Shown piece after piece: positions 8,323-16,500 of a DNA stretch of 38,646 nt. The position numbers and the translations under genes are program-made. Source of the DNA: Saprospiraceae bacterium (GTDB lineage: Bacteria; Bacteroidota; Bacteroidia; Chitinophagales; Saprospiraceae); assembly GCA_021739645.1 (NCBI GenBank), contig JAIPBL010000059.1, forward strand, positions 1 through 38,646. The letters are read 5' to 3'. The notes under the pieces are model-generated. The model saw nothing but the letters and a program-made list of their open reading frames with translations. It searched no databases and was not told where the DNA came from. How positions within the stretch are numbered: the stretch's first letter is position 1; each line of letters opens with the position of its first letter.

Positions 8323-9216
8323 TCACAACTTCGCCTTCACCGGCCACCGCAGCCCTTTGTGTTGGTGCAGTACCGCCTTCACCGAACCAACGCTCAACGG
8401 CGAGTCAATCATCAGTGGCAAGCGGTTTTCGTCGTCCGTCACCCAGACATTGATGCTGGCCCCATCGGGGAACACCCGGCCCGGAATCACCTCTGGCGAG
8501 AATTTTTGGGTGTTGTACTTGCCTAAGTCCCTAATTTTTTTGGCAGCCTCACGGCCATTGTAGCGCACCTTGAGCGGCCACATCTCCTTGTCCATGAAAA
8601 TCTGGATAGGGAAGGTCTCGTCCTTTTTCATCTTCGAGAAGTCCACGTTTCTGGCATGGTAGAGGATGCTCACGATGTCGTGCATACAGCCATCAATCTT
8701 GAAATCATGGTGCTCCCGTATGTCGGTGGTGGACTTGCCCCGGTCGTTGTGCACCTTGCCCCTGCTCTGGTCGTAGGTCAGGTAGTCGTAGAGGCGGTAC
8801 TTCCCCTCCTCGATGTTGCGGATGCCCATGATGGGAAGCCCGGTCTCTTTTTGCACCCAAGTATCGTAGTAGTCCCGCACTTTGAAGAACCAGTCGTAGC
8901 TGTCGTAGGTCTTGCCGACCACTTGGAAGTGCCACTGGTCGTCCTCGTCAATGACTTTGAAAGTCATCTCGCCCGCCGAGAGCCAGACAAAATTCCAGTT
9001 GTAGTAAAGCTTGTAGGTAAGTTCTTCGCCTGCGGTGAAGGTGGTGTTTTTGGTGAGGCAGGGGGAGATGTGGTCGCCCTCCCGATAACTATCGGGATTA
9101 TTGGACTGACCAAAGTTCAAATCGGTTGTATCCTCGGTTTTTGCGAAGCTAAAGAAAAGAAAAACCAAGGCCAACGAACTGAAGATGAGCGATTTATGAA
9201 GATTTTTTGTTTTCAT
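8323..9216 (-). CDS. DUF3108 domain exported protein
   Basis: This 297-aa protein has an N-terminal signal sequence (SLIFSSLALVFLFFSFA) and a DUF3108-type domain: FTAGEELTYKLYYNWNFVWL, then a strand-rich stretch through VVGKTYDSYDWFFKVRDYYD and PGRVFPDGASINVWVTDDEN, ending LPLMIDSPLSVGSVKAVL. DUF3108 proteins are exported beta-rich proteins of unknown function. The ATG at 9216 overlaps the end of the upstream membrane-protein gene (stop at 9194) by 23 bp, so translation is probably coupled; a TTG at 9222 is a weaker start. Residues around QSNNPDSYREGDH are encoded by a copy of a repeat also found upstream of ruvC, suggesting an insertion between the signal peptide and the domain. Confidence 0.82.
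   Translation of the reverse strand: MKTKNLHKSLIFSSLALVFLFFSFAKTEDTTDLNFGQSNNPDSYREGDHISPCLTKNTTFTAGEELTYKLYYNWNFVWLSAGEMTFKVIDEDDQWHFQVVGKTYDSYDWFFKVRDYYDTWVQKETGLPIMGIRNIEEGKYRLYDYLTYDQSRGKVHNDRGKSTTDIREHHDFKIDGCMHDIVSILYHARNVDFSKMKKDETFPIQIFMDKEMWPLKVRYNGREAAKKIRDLGKYNTQKFSPEVIPGRVFPDGASINVWVTDDENRLPLMIDSPLSVGSVKAVLHQHKGLRWPVKAKL
9073..9115. repeat. Dispersed repeat copy 1, inside a coding region
   Basis: A segment of about 43 bp running from GTGGTCGCCCTCC through a CCCGATAACTATCGGGA palindrome to ATTATTGG and CTGACC is nearly repeated at 10357-10400. Here it is read in frame and contributes QSNNPDSYREGDH to the exported DUF3108 protein, in the variable stretch after the signal peptide. 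Confidence 0.65.
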
Positions 9217-10195
9217 AGCCAATAGATTTTAGAATATTCACTTGGACGATAAACACCAGCCCCAGTAACGCCGGCACGGCGATGTTTATTACGAACAAAG
9301 AGAAGGTGGCAGCCAGGATATCCACATGGTCTTGGGTAAAAAAGCCCCAGACGAACAAAGCGATTTCGCCACGGGCCAACAGCCCCATGGCTGGAGGCAG
9401 CGGCACACTGGCCTGCACCAGGAAGATGGTCGCAATGCCCGCCATGCCCAGCAGCCACGGCGCTGGCACCCCGTAAAATTGCAGCAGCAGGTAGTATTGG
9501 GTGGCGTAGGTGAAGTACCGCAAAAAGGCCAATCCCAGCGCCCGCCCAAGTTCCTCACGGTGATAATGTCGCAGCACGGTCAAGTGCCTCAGCGGCTTCT
9601 TGAAGCGGTCAATGTAGGGGATTCGCTTCGCCAGCGGCACCACCACGTCAATGTTGAAATAAGTGAAAAACAACAGGCCAAGGAACGCCGCCCCCAAACT
9701 CACCGACACTGGCACGAGGTACGGCTCTGGCCCCAGAAATTTCAGTGAAAAATAAACTGCACCCAAAAGCCCTACCGACAGCAGCGCCAGCAACTGCGCC
9801 AAGCTTCCCACCATCGTCGCAATGACGGCTTTCCAGCCCTGCCCCTTCTCCACGAACAGCACCCGCCCGCCATACTCTCCCACCCTGTTCGGGGTGAAAA
9901 TGGCGATGGTCGTTCCAGCCAGCACTGCTTTGAAGGTCTGCCAACTGTTCAATTTGGAGAAACCACCGATGAGCTGCCGCCATTTGAGTGCTTCGAGGGC
10001 GACATTGAGCGGGGCGAGTAGCAGCACGGCCACCATCCAGAGCAGGTTCGGGTAGGTGAAATGCCGCACTAGTGCTCCCCACAATTCTGCTGCTTCTTGC
10101 TTCGCAAACACCTGGTGATAGATAGCCCAGCCTAGCAGTGCAGCGATGAGCAGCTTGAGGCAGAAGTTGAGGGTTTTCTTTGAAATGGTTGGCAA
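9194..10195 (-). CDS. Lysylphosphatidylglycerol synthase-like (UPF0104/flippase-like) membrane protein
   Basis: This 333-aa polytopic inner-membrane protein has about eight hydrophobic segments and fits the transmembrane-domain family of lysylphosphatidylglycerol synthases and AglD-like proteins. The recognisable core is ALKWRQLI near residue 69, then TIAIFTPNRVGEYGGRVLFV near 95-115 (the family's typical TPGRxGE motif, here TPNRVGEYGGR) and VPLPPAMGLLARGEIALFVWG near the C-terminus. Family members flip or modify lipids or handle polyprenyl-linked substrates; the cytoplasmic aminoacyl-transferase domain of MprF is absent, so this is the membrane part only. It is coupled by overlap to the DUF3108 gene downstream, and a 16-bp iterated repeat begins within a few bases of the start codon. 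Confidence 0.8.
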   Translation of the reverse strand: MPTISKKTLNFCLKLLIAALLGWAIYHQVFAKQEAAELWGALVRHFTYPNLLWMVAVLLLAPLNVALEALKWRQLIGGFSKLNSWQTFKAVLAGTTIAIFTPNRVGEYGGRVLFVEKGQGWKAVIATMVGSLAQLLALLSVGLLGAVYFSLKFLGPEPYLVPVSVSLGAAFLGLLFFTYFNIDVVVPLAKRIPYIDRFKKPLRHLTVLRHYHREELGRALGLAFLRYFTYATQYYLLLQFYGVPAPWLLGMAGIATIFLVQASVPLPPAMGLLARGEIALFVWGFFTQDHVDILAATFSLFVINIAVPALLGLVFIVQVNILKSIGYENKKSS

Positions 10196-10198
10196 GGT

Positions 10199-10313
10199 GA
10201 GATATTGGGTGATTGAGATATTGGGTGATTGTGTTATTGGGTGATTGTGTTATTGGGTATTCATTAATCACCCAATATCTCAATAGCCCAATAACTTAAT
10301 CACCCAATTACCG
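10199..10313. repeat. 16-bp iterated repeat forming a hairpin
   Basis: Four direct copies of a unit like GATATTGGGTGATTGA are followed, after a short ATTCATTA turn, by about three inverted copies (AATCACCCAATATCTCAA, AGCCCAATAACTTAATCACC). The whole can fold into one long hairpin. It lies just upstream of the LPG-synthase-like gene start and between two divergent genes. Confidence 0.85.
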
Positions 10314-10356
10314 TCCGGCAAAGTTAGCTTTACGCTTCGAATTTGTGTGAACCTTG

Positions 10357-10446
10357 TGGTCGCCCTCCTGCTAGCTATCGGGATTATTGGGCAGACCGAT
10401 TGCAACGTTAGGAAAAACGGTCTGCCCAATAAATTGGGCGACCACA
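10357..10446. repeat. Dispersed repeat copy 2 with inverted partner, upstream of ruvC
   Basis: The left part (TGGTCGCCCTCC, a CTATCGGGATTATTGGGCAGACCG segment) resembles the repeat at 9073-9115. The right part, CGGTCTGCCCAATAA then TTGGGCGACCAC, is its inverted complement across a loop of about 20 nt, so the unit folds into a long imperfect stem. It ends about 10 bp before the ruvC start codon, so it may lie in the ruvC leader transcript. Confidence 0.65.
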
Positions 10447-10455
10447 AAAAGTCCA

Positions 10456-11016
10456 ATGACAGCAACAAAAAAATACCGCCTACTCGGCATTGACCCCGGT
10501 ACCAACGTGCTGGGCTATGGCATCGTGGAGGTCGAGAACCGCCAGTTGAGCCTTGTGGCACTCGGCGTCATCACGATGCAACACCTTGAAGAACAGCAAC
10601 TTAAGCTGAAAAAAATCTTCGAGGAGGTGCAGGCGCTGGTGCGGCGGTACGAGCCGAGTGAGATAGCCATTGAAGCGCCGTTTTATGCCAAAAACGTCCA
10701 GTCCATGCTCAAGCTGGGGCGGGCGCAGGGTGTGGCCATTGCCGCAGGCATCACGATGGGCGTCGAGATAACGGAGTACTCGCCAAAGAAAATAAAGCAA
10801 TCCGTCACTGGCAATGGCAACGCTTCCAAAGAACAGGTGGCAGCCATGCTGGACACGATTTTCAAGACCAAACTGGAGGAAAAATACCTGGATGCCACGG
10901 ATGCGCTGGCCACAGCGGTCTGCCATTTTTACCAATCCAAATCACTGCCGGGCGGCGGGAAGAAGGTGAAGGACTGGGCGGCGTTTGTGAAGGAAAACCC
11001 ACAGAAGAAGGTATGA
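10456..11016 (+). CDS. ruvC: Crossover junction endodeoxyribonuclease RuvC
   Basis: This 186-aa enzyme resolves Holliday junctions by making paired nicks across the four-way junction, working with RuvAB at the end of homologous recombination. The four acidic active-site residues are all visible: Asp13 in GIDPGTNVLGYG, Glu73 in IAIEAPFYAKN, and Asp146 and Asp149 in YLDATDALATAVCH. EYSPKKIKQSVTGNGNASKEQV is the family's conserved DNA-binding segment. The frame is open back to 10387, but that region is the inverted repeat, and the ATG at 10456 gives the normal family length. The stop codon is embedded in a GGTATGG iterated repeat. The gene converges with the HIT gene. Confidence 0.96.
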   Translation: MTATKKYRLLGIDPGTNVLGYGIVEVENRQLSLVALGVITMQHLEEQQLKLKKIFEEVQALVRRYEPSEIAIEAPFYAKNVQSMLKLGRAQGVAIAAGITMGVEITEYSPKKIKQSVTGNGNASKEQVAAMLDTIFKTKLEEKYLDATDALATAVCHFYQSKSLPGGGKKVKDWAAFVKENPQKKV

Positions 11017-11037
11017 GGTATGGGGTATGGGGTATGG
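11010..11037. repeat. 7-bp iterated repeat containing the ruvC stop codon
   Basis: Four head-to-tail copies of GGTATGG (the first reads GGTATGA and supplies the TGA stop of ruvC) fill the short gap between the convergent ruvC and HIT genes. Confidence 0.8.
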
Positions 11038-11051
11038 CCAAGCGGTTGACC

Positions 11052-11450
11052 TTAATCCACAAAATTTCCACTCACCGTTTTGGCTATTTCTGCCAATTCC
11101 TCGTTCGAAAATTTGAGCTTCGGAGCGGTCACGCTCACCTGGCTTTCCCGCTGAAAGGGGATGAGGTGTACGTGCGCATGTGGCACTTCGGTGCCAATGA
11201 CCATCACACCGACCCGCTTGCAGGCAATAGACTTGTCGAGTGCTCGGGCCACCTTTTTTGCGAAGAGCATCAGGCCAGCGAGGGTGCCGCCGTCCAAATC
11301 AAAGAGGTAGTCCACTTCTTCCTTCGGTACGATGAGGGTATGACCCTTGGCCACCGGGTTGATGTCGAGAAAGGCAATAAAATACTCGGACTCTGCCACT
11401 TTGTGGCAGGGAATTTCTCCGTTGATGATGCGGGTAAAAATGGTGGGCAT
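11052..11450 (-). CDS. HIT family nucleotide hydrolase
   Basis: This 132-aa cytosolic protein belongs to the histidine triad family, whose bacterial Hint-like members hydrolyse adenosine phosphoramidates and related purine nucleotides. The triad is complete: HAHVHLIPF places His91, His93 and His95, with His95 expected to be the nucleophile. The N-terminal TIFTRIINGEIPCHKVAE and the GHTLIVPKEEVDYLFDL segment are typical of this family. It is the last gene after greA on the minus strand, but a hairpin at 11477-11518 separates the two. The ATG at 11450 gives the usual family length. Confidence 0.93.
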   Translation of the reverse strand: MPTIFTRIINGEIPCHKVAESEYFIAFLDINPVAKGHTLIVPKEEVDYLFDLDGGTLAGLMLFAKKVARALDKSIACKRVGVMVIGTEVPHAHVHLIPFQRESQVSVTAPKLKFSNEELAEIAKTVSGNFVD

Positions 11451-11476
11451 GACTTTGAAGGAAAAAGATTAAAGTG

Positions 11477-11518
11477 AAAAGGCAAAAGTAGCAGCATCGC
11501 CGCCCCCTTTTGCCTTTT
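11477..11518 (-). terminator. Hairpin terminator between greA and the HIT gene
   Basis: Perfect 12-nt arms AAAAGGCAAAAG (11477-11488) and CTTTTGCCTTTT (11507-11518) close an 18-nt loop. T-rich sequence on both sides makes it potentially bidirectional. On the minus strand it lies just past the greA stop at 11539. Confidence 0.7.
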
Positions 11519-11538
11519 TAGCTTGGGCCTTTTTTGGC

Positions 11539-12009
11539 TCAAATAAAAATCTTCTTGATTTTGAATTCTACTTGCCCTGCAGGGGTGGTAATGGTGGCGG
11601 TTTCACCGACTTTCTTACCCAAAAGGCCCTTGCCAATGGGAGAGCTGGCAGATATTTTTTTATCCTTTAAGCTGGATTCCGACTCGGAGACGAGCTTGTA
11701 GGTATCTTCTTTTTTGGTTTTTTTGTTGAGTATGGTGACGCTGGTGAGAAGGCGCACCTCGGAGGTGTCCATGTCGTCCGTGCTGAGGATTCGGGCGTTA
11801 GCCATCACCTTCTCCAGTTCGTTGATTTTCAGCTCCAACATGCCTTGGGCATCTTTGGCAGCGGAGTATTCAGCGTTTTCGGAAAGGTCGCCTTTGTCAC
11901 GAGCTTCGGCGATGGCTCGCGAGACCTCTAGGCGTCCGGTGGTCTTCAGTTCTTCCAATTCGGCCTTGAGCCTGTCGTGGCCTTCCTGCGTGAGATATGT
12001 AACGTTCAT
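11539..12009 (-). CDS. greA: Transcription elongation factor GreA
   Basis: This 156-aa protein binds the secondary channel of RNA polymerase and stimulates cleavage of the 3' end of backtracked transcripts. The N-terminal coiled coil carries the tip motif ARDKGDLSENAEYSAAKD (residues 37-54) with the catalytic acidic residues Asp41 and Glu44 at their standard positions. The C-terminal FKBP-like domain includes ISASSPIGKGLLGKKVGE. The start at 12009 gives the normal family length. It is apparently a single-gene unit ending in the hairpin at 11477-11518. Confidence 0.96.
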   Translation of the reverse strand: MNVTYLTQEGHDRLKAELEELKTTGRLEVSRAIAEARDKGDLSENAEYSAAKDAQGMLELKINELEKVMANARILSTDDMDTSEVRLLTSVTILNKKTKKEDTYKLVSESESSLKDKKISASSPIGKGLLGKKVGETATITTPAGQVEFKIKKIFI

Positions 12010-12214
12010 AACAGTTAATTTTTATTGATAAAAATGGTTTCCCGATTACAACAGTGACGAAAGCCGTGCTTTCCAGGGTTGTCTCTGAAAAAGGCGGTAT
12101 TTCATCAAAAATCGGGAAAATAAATTGCGACAAGCCCAACACTGTTAGTGTTTTAGTGGACAGGTTTCTTGGGTGGCTCCTTCAAAATTATTGGTCGCTG
12201 GACATCAAACCTAA

Positions 12215-12260
12215 AAGGCAAGAACGTTTCCGACACACTTGCCGGAAACGTTCTTGCCTT
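12215..12260. repeat. Perfect 18-bp inverted repeat
   Basis: AAGGCAAGAACGTTTCCG at 12215-12232 and CGGAAACGTTCTTGCCTT at 12243-12260 are exact complements around a 10-nt loop. A four-base T run follows on the minus strand, but another, better terminator lies upstream of it in that direction, so its role is unclear. Confidence 0.85.
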
Positions 12261-12330
12261 CGCTTGATTCACAAAAGTACGCAATGCCCGCTACTGAAAG
12301 TTAGTTTTCGTTAAATTTTTTCTTTATGCT

Positions 12331-12367
12331 AAAAAAGTAGCCCCACCTCGTCTTTACGAGGGGGGCC
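12331..12367 (-). terminator. Probable terminator of the surface-protein gene run
   Basis: On the minus strand a 12-bp stem with two mismatches (arms 12356-12367 and 12340-12351, loop CTTT on the plus strand) is followed by ACTTTTTT. It lies about 190 bp beyond the PorP/SprF stop codon and probably ends the transcript of the four-gene run. Confidence 0.6.
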
Positions 12368-12498
12368 ATCCCAAAAACCAATTGTTAAAGGACATCTATA
12401 GTCTTGCAACGGATTTCATAAACAAAACCCGTTTTTCATCTTCTTTTTTTCAAAACCCGTGTGTGCGGGTGGTTTCAAATTCGGTGTTCTCATGTACA

Positions 12499-12547
12499 GC
12501 CAAGCTCCTGCTTGGCTATCTTTTTACTTCACCAAGCAGGAGCTTGG
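12499..12547. repeat. Double palindrome just past the PorP/SprF stop codon
   Basis: GCCAAGCTCCTGCTTGGC (12499-12516) and ACCAAGCAGGAGCTTGGT (12531-12547 region) are each self-complementary and also complementary to each other over 16 bp, so either two small hairpins or one long one can form. It begins 8 bp beyond the stop codon of the PorP/SprF gene. There is no T tract directly after it. Confidence 0.75.
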
Positions 12548-12554
12548 TGATACT

Positions 12555-13490
12555 TTAGTTTACGCTGCGGTCGTAACGCTTCTTGCCACTACCAAAGCTG
12601 AACAAGATGGTCAATTCATGCGAGCCACTGTTGTACTTCTGGAACTTCTGGAACGTCAGGTCATAGCTGTAGTACAGCTTAAAAACATCCACATTCGTGC
12701 CAAGCAGGATGCCAGTGGCGCCGCCTGTACCGCCTCGAACGGATACGCCTGCGATAAGCTTGTCGTCGATGAACGAGCCAAGCATATTGAAGTCTATCTG
12801 GAGTGGCCTGTCCTTGATGTTGTACACCAGGACGGAAGGTTTCAGCTTGAAATTGTAAGGCTCCACCTCGAACTCATGACCGAAGGTGATGATGGAATAC
12901 TTGAACAGTGAGCCTTCATTTTGGCCAGTTTCAATCTCTCCGATTTTGGCCACCACGAGGTTTGGGAAAGTAACACCAACGAAGGTGTTTTTCTTGAAAG
13001 TGGCAAACGCACCAAGAGAGGCGTCGAAAATCTTGTTGCCGTCCACCGCATTTTCGATGATGTTGTCATCCTGGTCGTAGAGTGGGCTGCTGAGCACCGA
13101 ATTGGCAACTTTTTTAGTCAAAAACTCCGTTGAAAATCCAGCGGCGAACTTGACATTTTTGACCTCGTACCGGAAGGCATAGTTCAACTGCAACCGAGTG
13201 TTGGTCATGTTGCCAAGGTTCTCGTTCATCACCCCAAGGCCGATGCCCAACGTTTTGCCGATCGGTCCATTGTATCCAATGCCGTAGGACTTTGGAGAAT
13301 CCGGAAAGCCTGTCCACTGGCTGCGGACACCCATGTAAATCTGATGATTTTCATAAAAACCAGCCACCGCCGGTGAGATGAGGATTGGATTGATGGTATA
13401 GTGGGAAAACACGGAAGATTGCTCCTGCGACCAAGCAGTTTGAAGGGCAAAAGCAACAGTTATGAGTAAAATAAGCTTTTTCATGCTCAT
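12555..13490 (-). CDS. PorP/SprF family type IX secretion outer-membrane protein
   Basis: This 311-aa outer-membrane beta-barrel protein belongs to the PorP/SprF family. A signal peptide (KKLILLITVAFALQTAWSQ) leads into the family's conserved start FSHYTINPILISPAVAGFYENH and then YMGVRSQWTGFPDSPKSY; the rest is alternating strands ending in SHELTILFSFG. In Flavobacterium johnsoniae, proteins of this family are needed for secretion and attachment of T9SS cargo with type B C-terminal domains. The gene directly upstream (91 bp away) encodes exactly such a cargo, so this is very probably its dedicated partner. The frame extends to 13556, but that part lies in an iterated repeat; ATG codons at 13490 or 13484 fit the signal peptide. 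Confidence 0.92.
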   Translation of the reverse strand: MSMKKLILLITVAFALQTAWSQEQSSVFSHYTINPILISPAVAGFYENHQIYMGVRSQWTGFPDSPKSYGIGYNGPIGKTLGIGLGVMNENLGNMTNTRLQLNYAFRYEVKNVKFAAGFSTEFLTKKVANSVLSSPLYDQDDNIIENAVDGNKIFDASLGAFATFKKNTFVGVTFPNLVVAKIGEIETGQNEGSLFKYSIITFGHEFEVEPYNFKLKPSVLVYNIKDRPLQIDFNMLGSFIDDKLIAGVSVRGGTGGATGILLGTNVDVFKLYYSYDLTFQKFQKYNSGSHELTILFSFGSGKKRYDRSVN

Positions 13491-13498
13491 GGATTTAA

Positions 13499-13580
13499 TC
13501 GGTGATTGGTTTGGTGACTGGTGACTGGTGATTGGTGACTGGGTTCCCCCAATCATTACTCACCAGTTACCAGTCACTAA
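13499..13580. repeat. Iterated GGTGACT repeat with inverted half
   Basis: Several copies of a GGTGACT/GGTGATT unit are followed by an inverted stretch (ACTCACCAGTTACCAGTCACTAA), giving a long imperfect hairpin. It fills the 91-bp gap between the stop of the 1699-aa protein and the start of the PorP/SprF gene. It could tune expression of the second gene relative to the first. Confidence 0.8.
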
Positions 13581-13581
13581 T

Positions 13582-16500
13582 TTATTTGCGCAGCACGGTT
13601 ACACTTCCTTTTTTGGTGACAAAGGCATTTGTACCCGGATCGAAATAGTTGAAGACATAAAAGTAAACGCCGTCCGGCACGTCGTCTCCACCGACAGTAG
13701 TGCCACGCCAGAGGTTGTCGTCGTTGTAGTCTTCAGTACGGTAAACCAATTGCCCCCAACGGTTGTAAATTTCGAGGGTGTTGTCGTTGAAGCGGCTGAG
13801 GCATTTGATGAGGAACGTCTCGTTCTTGCCATCACCTTCCGGAGTTATTATCGTCCGAACTTCGCCGCACTCTGTATCATCGTCAACTTTAATAATTTTA
13901 GATACCTGGCAACCATTAGCATCAGTCACTCGCACGAGGTATTCGCCGGGAAAAAGTTCCGTCAAAACACTATCTGTTACCTCTGGGTATTTGGGCCAAA
14001 AGAAAGTGTAAGGCCATGTTCCACCAGTGACGATAACGCCAGCTACACCATTTGGCCCGCCACTATCGGACTCAGAAAAACCCATAGCCGAAAGTGGCAC
14101 GATGTCAGGTACCTCCACATTCTCAATCATCGTGCATCCATTGAAGTCGGTAACAGTGACTGAATAGTTATTGCCCGGCGTAAGATTATCAGCAGTTGGA
14201 TCTTTGTCGCCATTGCTCCATGAGTAGATATAAGGCTGCACACCGCCACCTACCGTGACCGAAGCTTGGCCCGAATCGCCAGGGGTACAACCACTGGCCG
14301 AAGCATTTGCCTCAGCGGAGATTTGGGTAGGCCCTTTTAATTCTAGCATGGCCGACATGGTACAGCCTTGCTGGTCTTCAATGGTTACGGTATAATTTAT
14401 TCCTGCGGACAGATCGTTCACAGCTTGGGTAGTTTTGTTGTTGCTCCACGTATAAGTATATGGGGCAAGGCCATTCAATGGTACCGCAATGGCTGCGCCA
14501 CCATTTCCACCGAAGCAGCGGATGTCGAAACCGTTATAGTTAGTGGTCACATTAGCTGTTACGCTAAGATTTGATACGGCTTTCAGCTCGTGGCTCTGCG
14601 TGATGCTGATGCCGCTGCCATTGTTATCCGTGATTGACACGGTATAAACGCCCGGTAATACCGGAGTTAGCGTTTGCTGGTTACCAACTGATGTTCCTTG
14701 GGCATTTGTCCATTTGTAGGTATAGCTCAAATTCGGAACAGCGCAGCTTGGCGACAATGACGGCGTTGCCGTGATAGAACCAGTTTCCTGCGGGCAATCC
14801 GGTTTATCATCTGTAAAGGTGGCCGTGAGTAGGCCAACACCTATGTCATTGAAGGCTGCGGCACAACCACTGGATGGGTCGGTAACTGTGACCGAATAAC
14901 AACCCTGCCCTATATTGAACAAATCCTGCGAGGTTGCTCCATTGTTCCATTGATAGGTGTATCCGACAGATTGACCTCCAGTAACTTCAATGTTCACATG
15001 CCCTAACTGGCCTATTTGAGTACCTGTAGCATGTGTAATTACAGGTGCTGGTGACAATGTGAGTGTTGTCTCATCTACCGTCACCGTTCCAGTTTTCGAC
15101 TGTTGGTCAACACCAGTACCACCGTCTGTAATGGAAAAGGTATGAATGCCACCTGCCAAGTTAGAAAAAGTATGAGTGGTCTCACTGGTGGTAAATACCT
15201 GTGTAGGTGTCCCTGAAATTTGATATTTGTAAGGCGGCGTACCACCTGAAATTGACAGCGTAACCTTACCATTGTTTTGCAAAGCACAAGCGTTGATTGT
15301 GCTAACTTGTGGTGAATCAAGTGGAACAGGCACATAATCCAAACAATAAGGCCCAGCTGTACCCGTGCAGCCATTACCATCGGTAATGGTTGTTGAATAG
15401 CAGCCTTCGCCAAGGCCGAAGATTGGGTTGGTAGTTTGTGTCGTTCCACTCCATTGATAAGTGTAGCCAGATCCAGAGCCGCCTTGGGTACTCAAAGTGA
15501 TAGAACCGTTGATTGATGCGGAACTTGTTGGCACTTCCAAGTTTGTGGCCACAACACTTGGTGGTTGTGTAGGCTGCGCAATAGTAAAGGTTTGGACGAA
15601 AGTCTGTCCAATGGATGGGCTAGTCACCGTCACCGTGTAGGTGCCTGGGCAAAGTCCAGTAGGATTGCGGATAGGTGGAACGGTGGAAGGCGTCCAAGCA
15701 TAAGTGTATGGCGGCGTAGTGACCCCACCAATAACATTGACTTCAATCAAACCATTGCATACCCCAGCGCAAGCATTTTTGAATTTGCTTGGGTTGGCTG
15801 GGTCTTCACCCATTGGCGCATATACTGGACCACATTTGGCCTTGGTACACATATTTGCGTCAGTCACCGTCACACAGTAGGTGCCGGCGCCTAAGCCAGT
15901 TGGGTTACAGCCTTGTATTTGCCCATTGGGGCCTGACCAAGCACAGGAAAATGGAGCCGTTCCACCCGTAATGGTCGTGGCTATTGCACCGTTGTTTTGT
16001 CCCTGAGTTGGGTTGGTTGTTGCAAAAATAATTACGATTGGCGACGGCTCAGTGATGGTCACGGAGCTCGTTTTCACACAACCAAAATTGTCACGAGCTT
16101 GTGCACTGTAAGTGCCGGGTACGAGGTTGTTGAACACGTTGGTCGCAACCCAAGTGCCTGTATTCAATCGGTATTCTTTGGTGTTGCCACCGCCCGTAGC
16201 GGTGATGGTGATACTTCCGTTAGCACCGCCATTGCATAGGATATTGGTGGAAGTCGCCGTAGCAGCAAGCGCACTTGTTGGTGCTGAAATGGTGTAGGCC
16301 GGAGACGAAACGATGGTGCAAGCTTTACAATCCGTGACGGTCACGGTGTAGTTGCCTGCGGCAAGGCCGGTGATGTCCTGCGTGGTAGCACCGTTGCTCC
16401 AAGCGTAGGTGTATCCCGTACAGCCAGTTCCGGTGTTTGTTCCGCCAGTGACGGTGATATCCACTGCTCCATTTGTTTCACCAAAACATGCAATGTCTTG

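Larger units (their letters stand above)
12010..12554. other. Gene-free region with three hairpin elements
   Basis: About 545 bp between greA and the PorP/SprF gene hold no credible gene. The right part contains a double palindrome (12499-12547) and a terminator (12331-12367) that belong to the PorP/SprF transcript. A perfect 18-bp inverted repeat lies at 12215-12260. The last part before 12009 should hold the greA promoter, but I see no convincing Bacteroidota -33/-7 pair. Confidence 0.5.
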
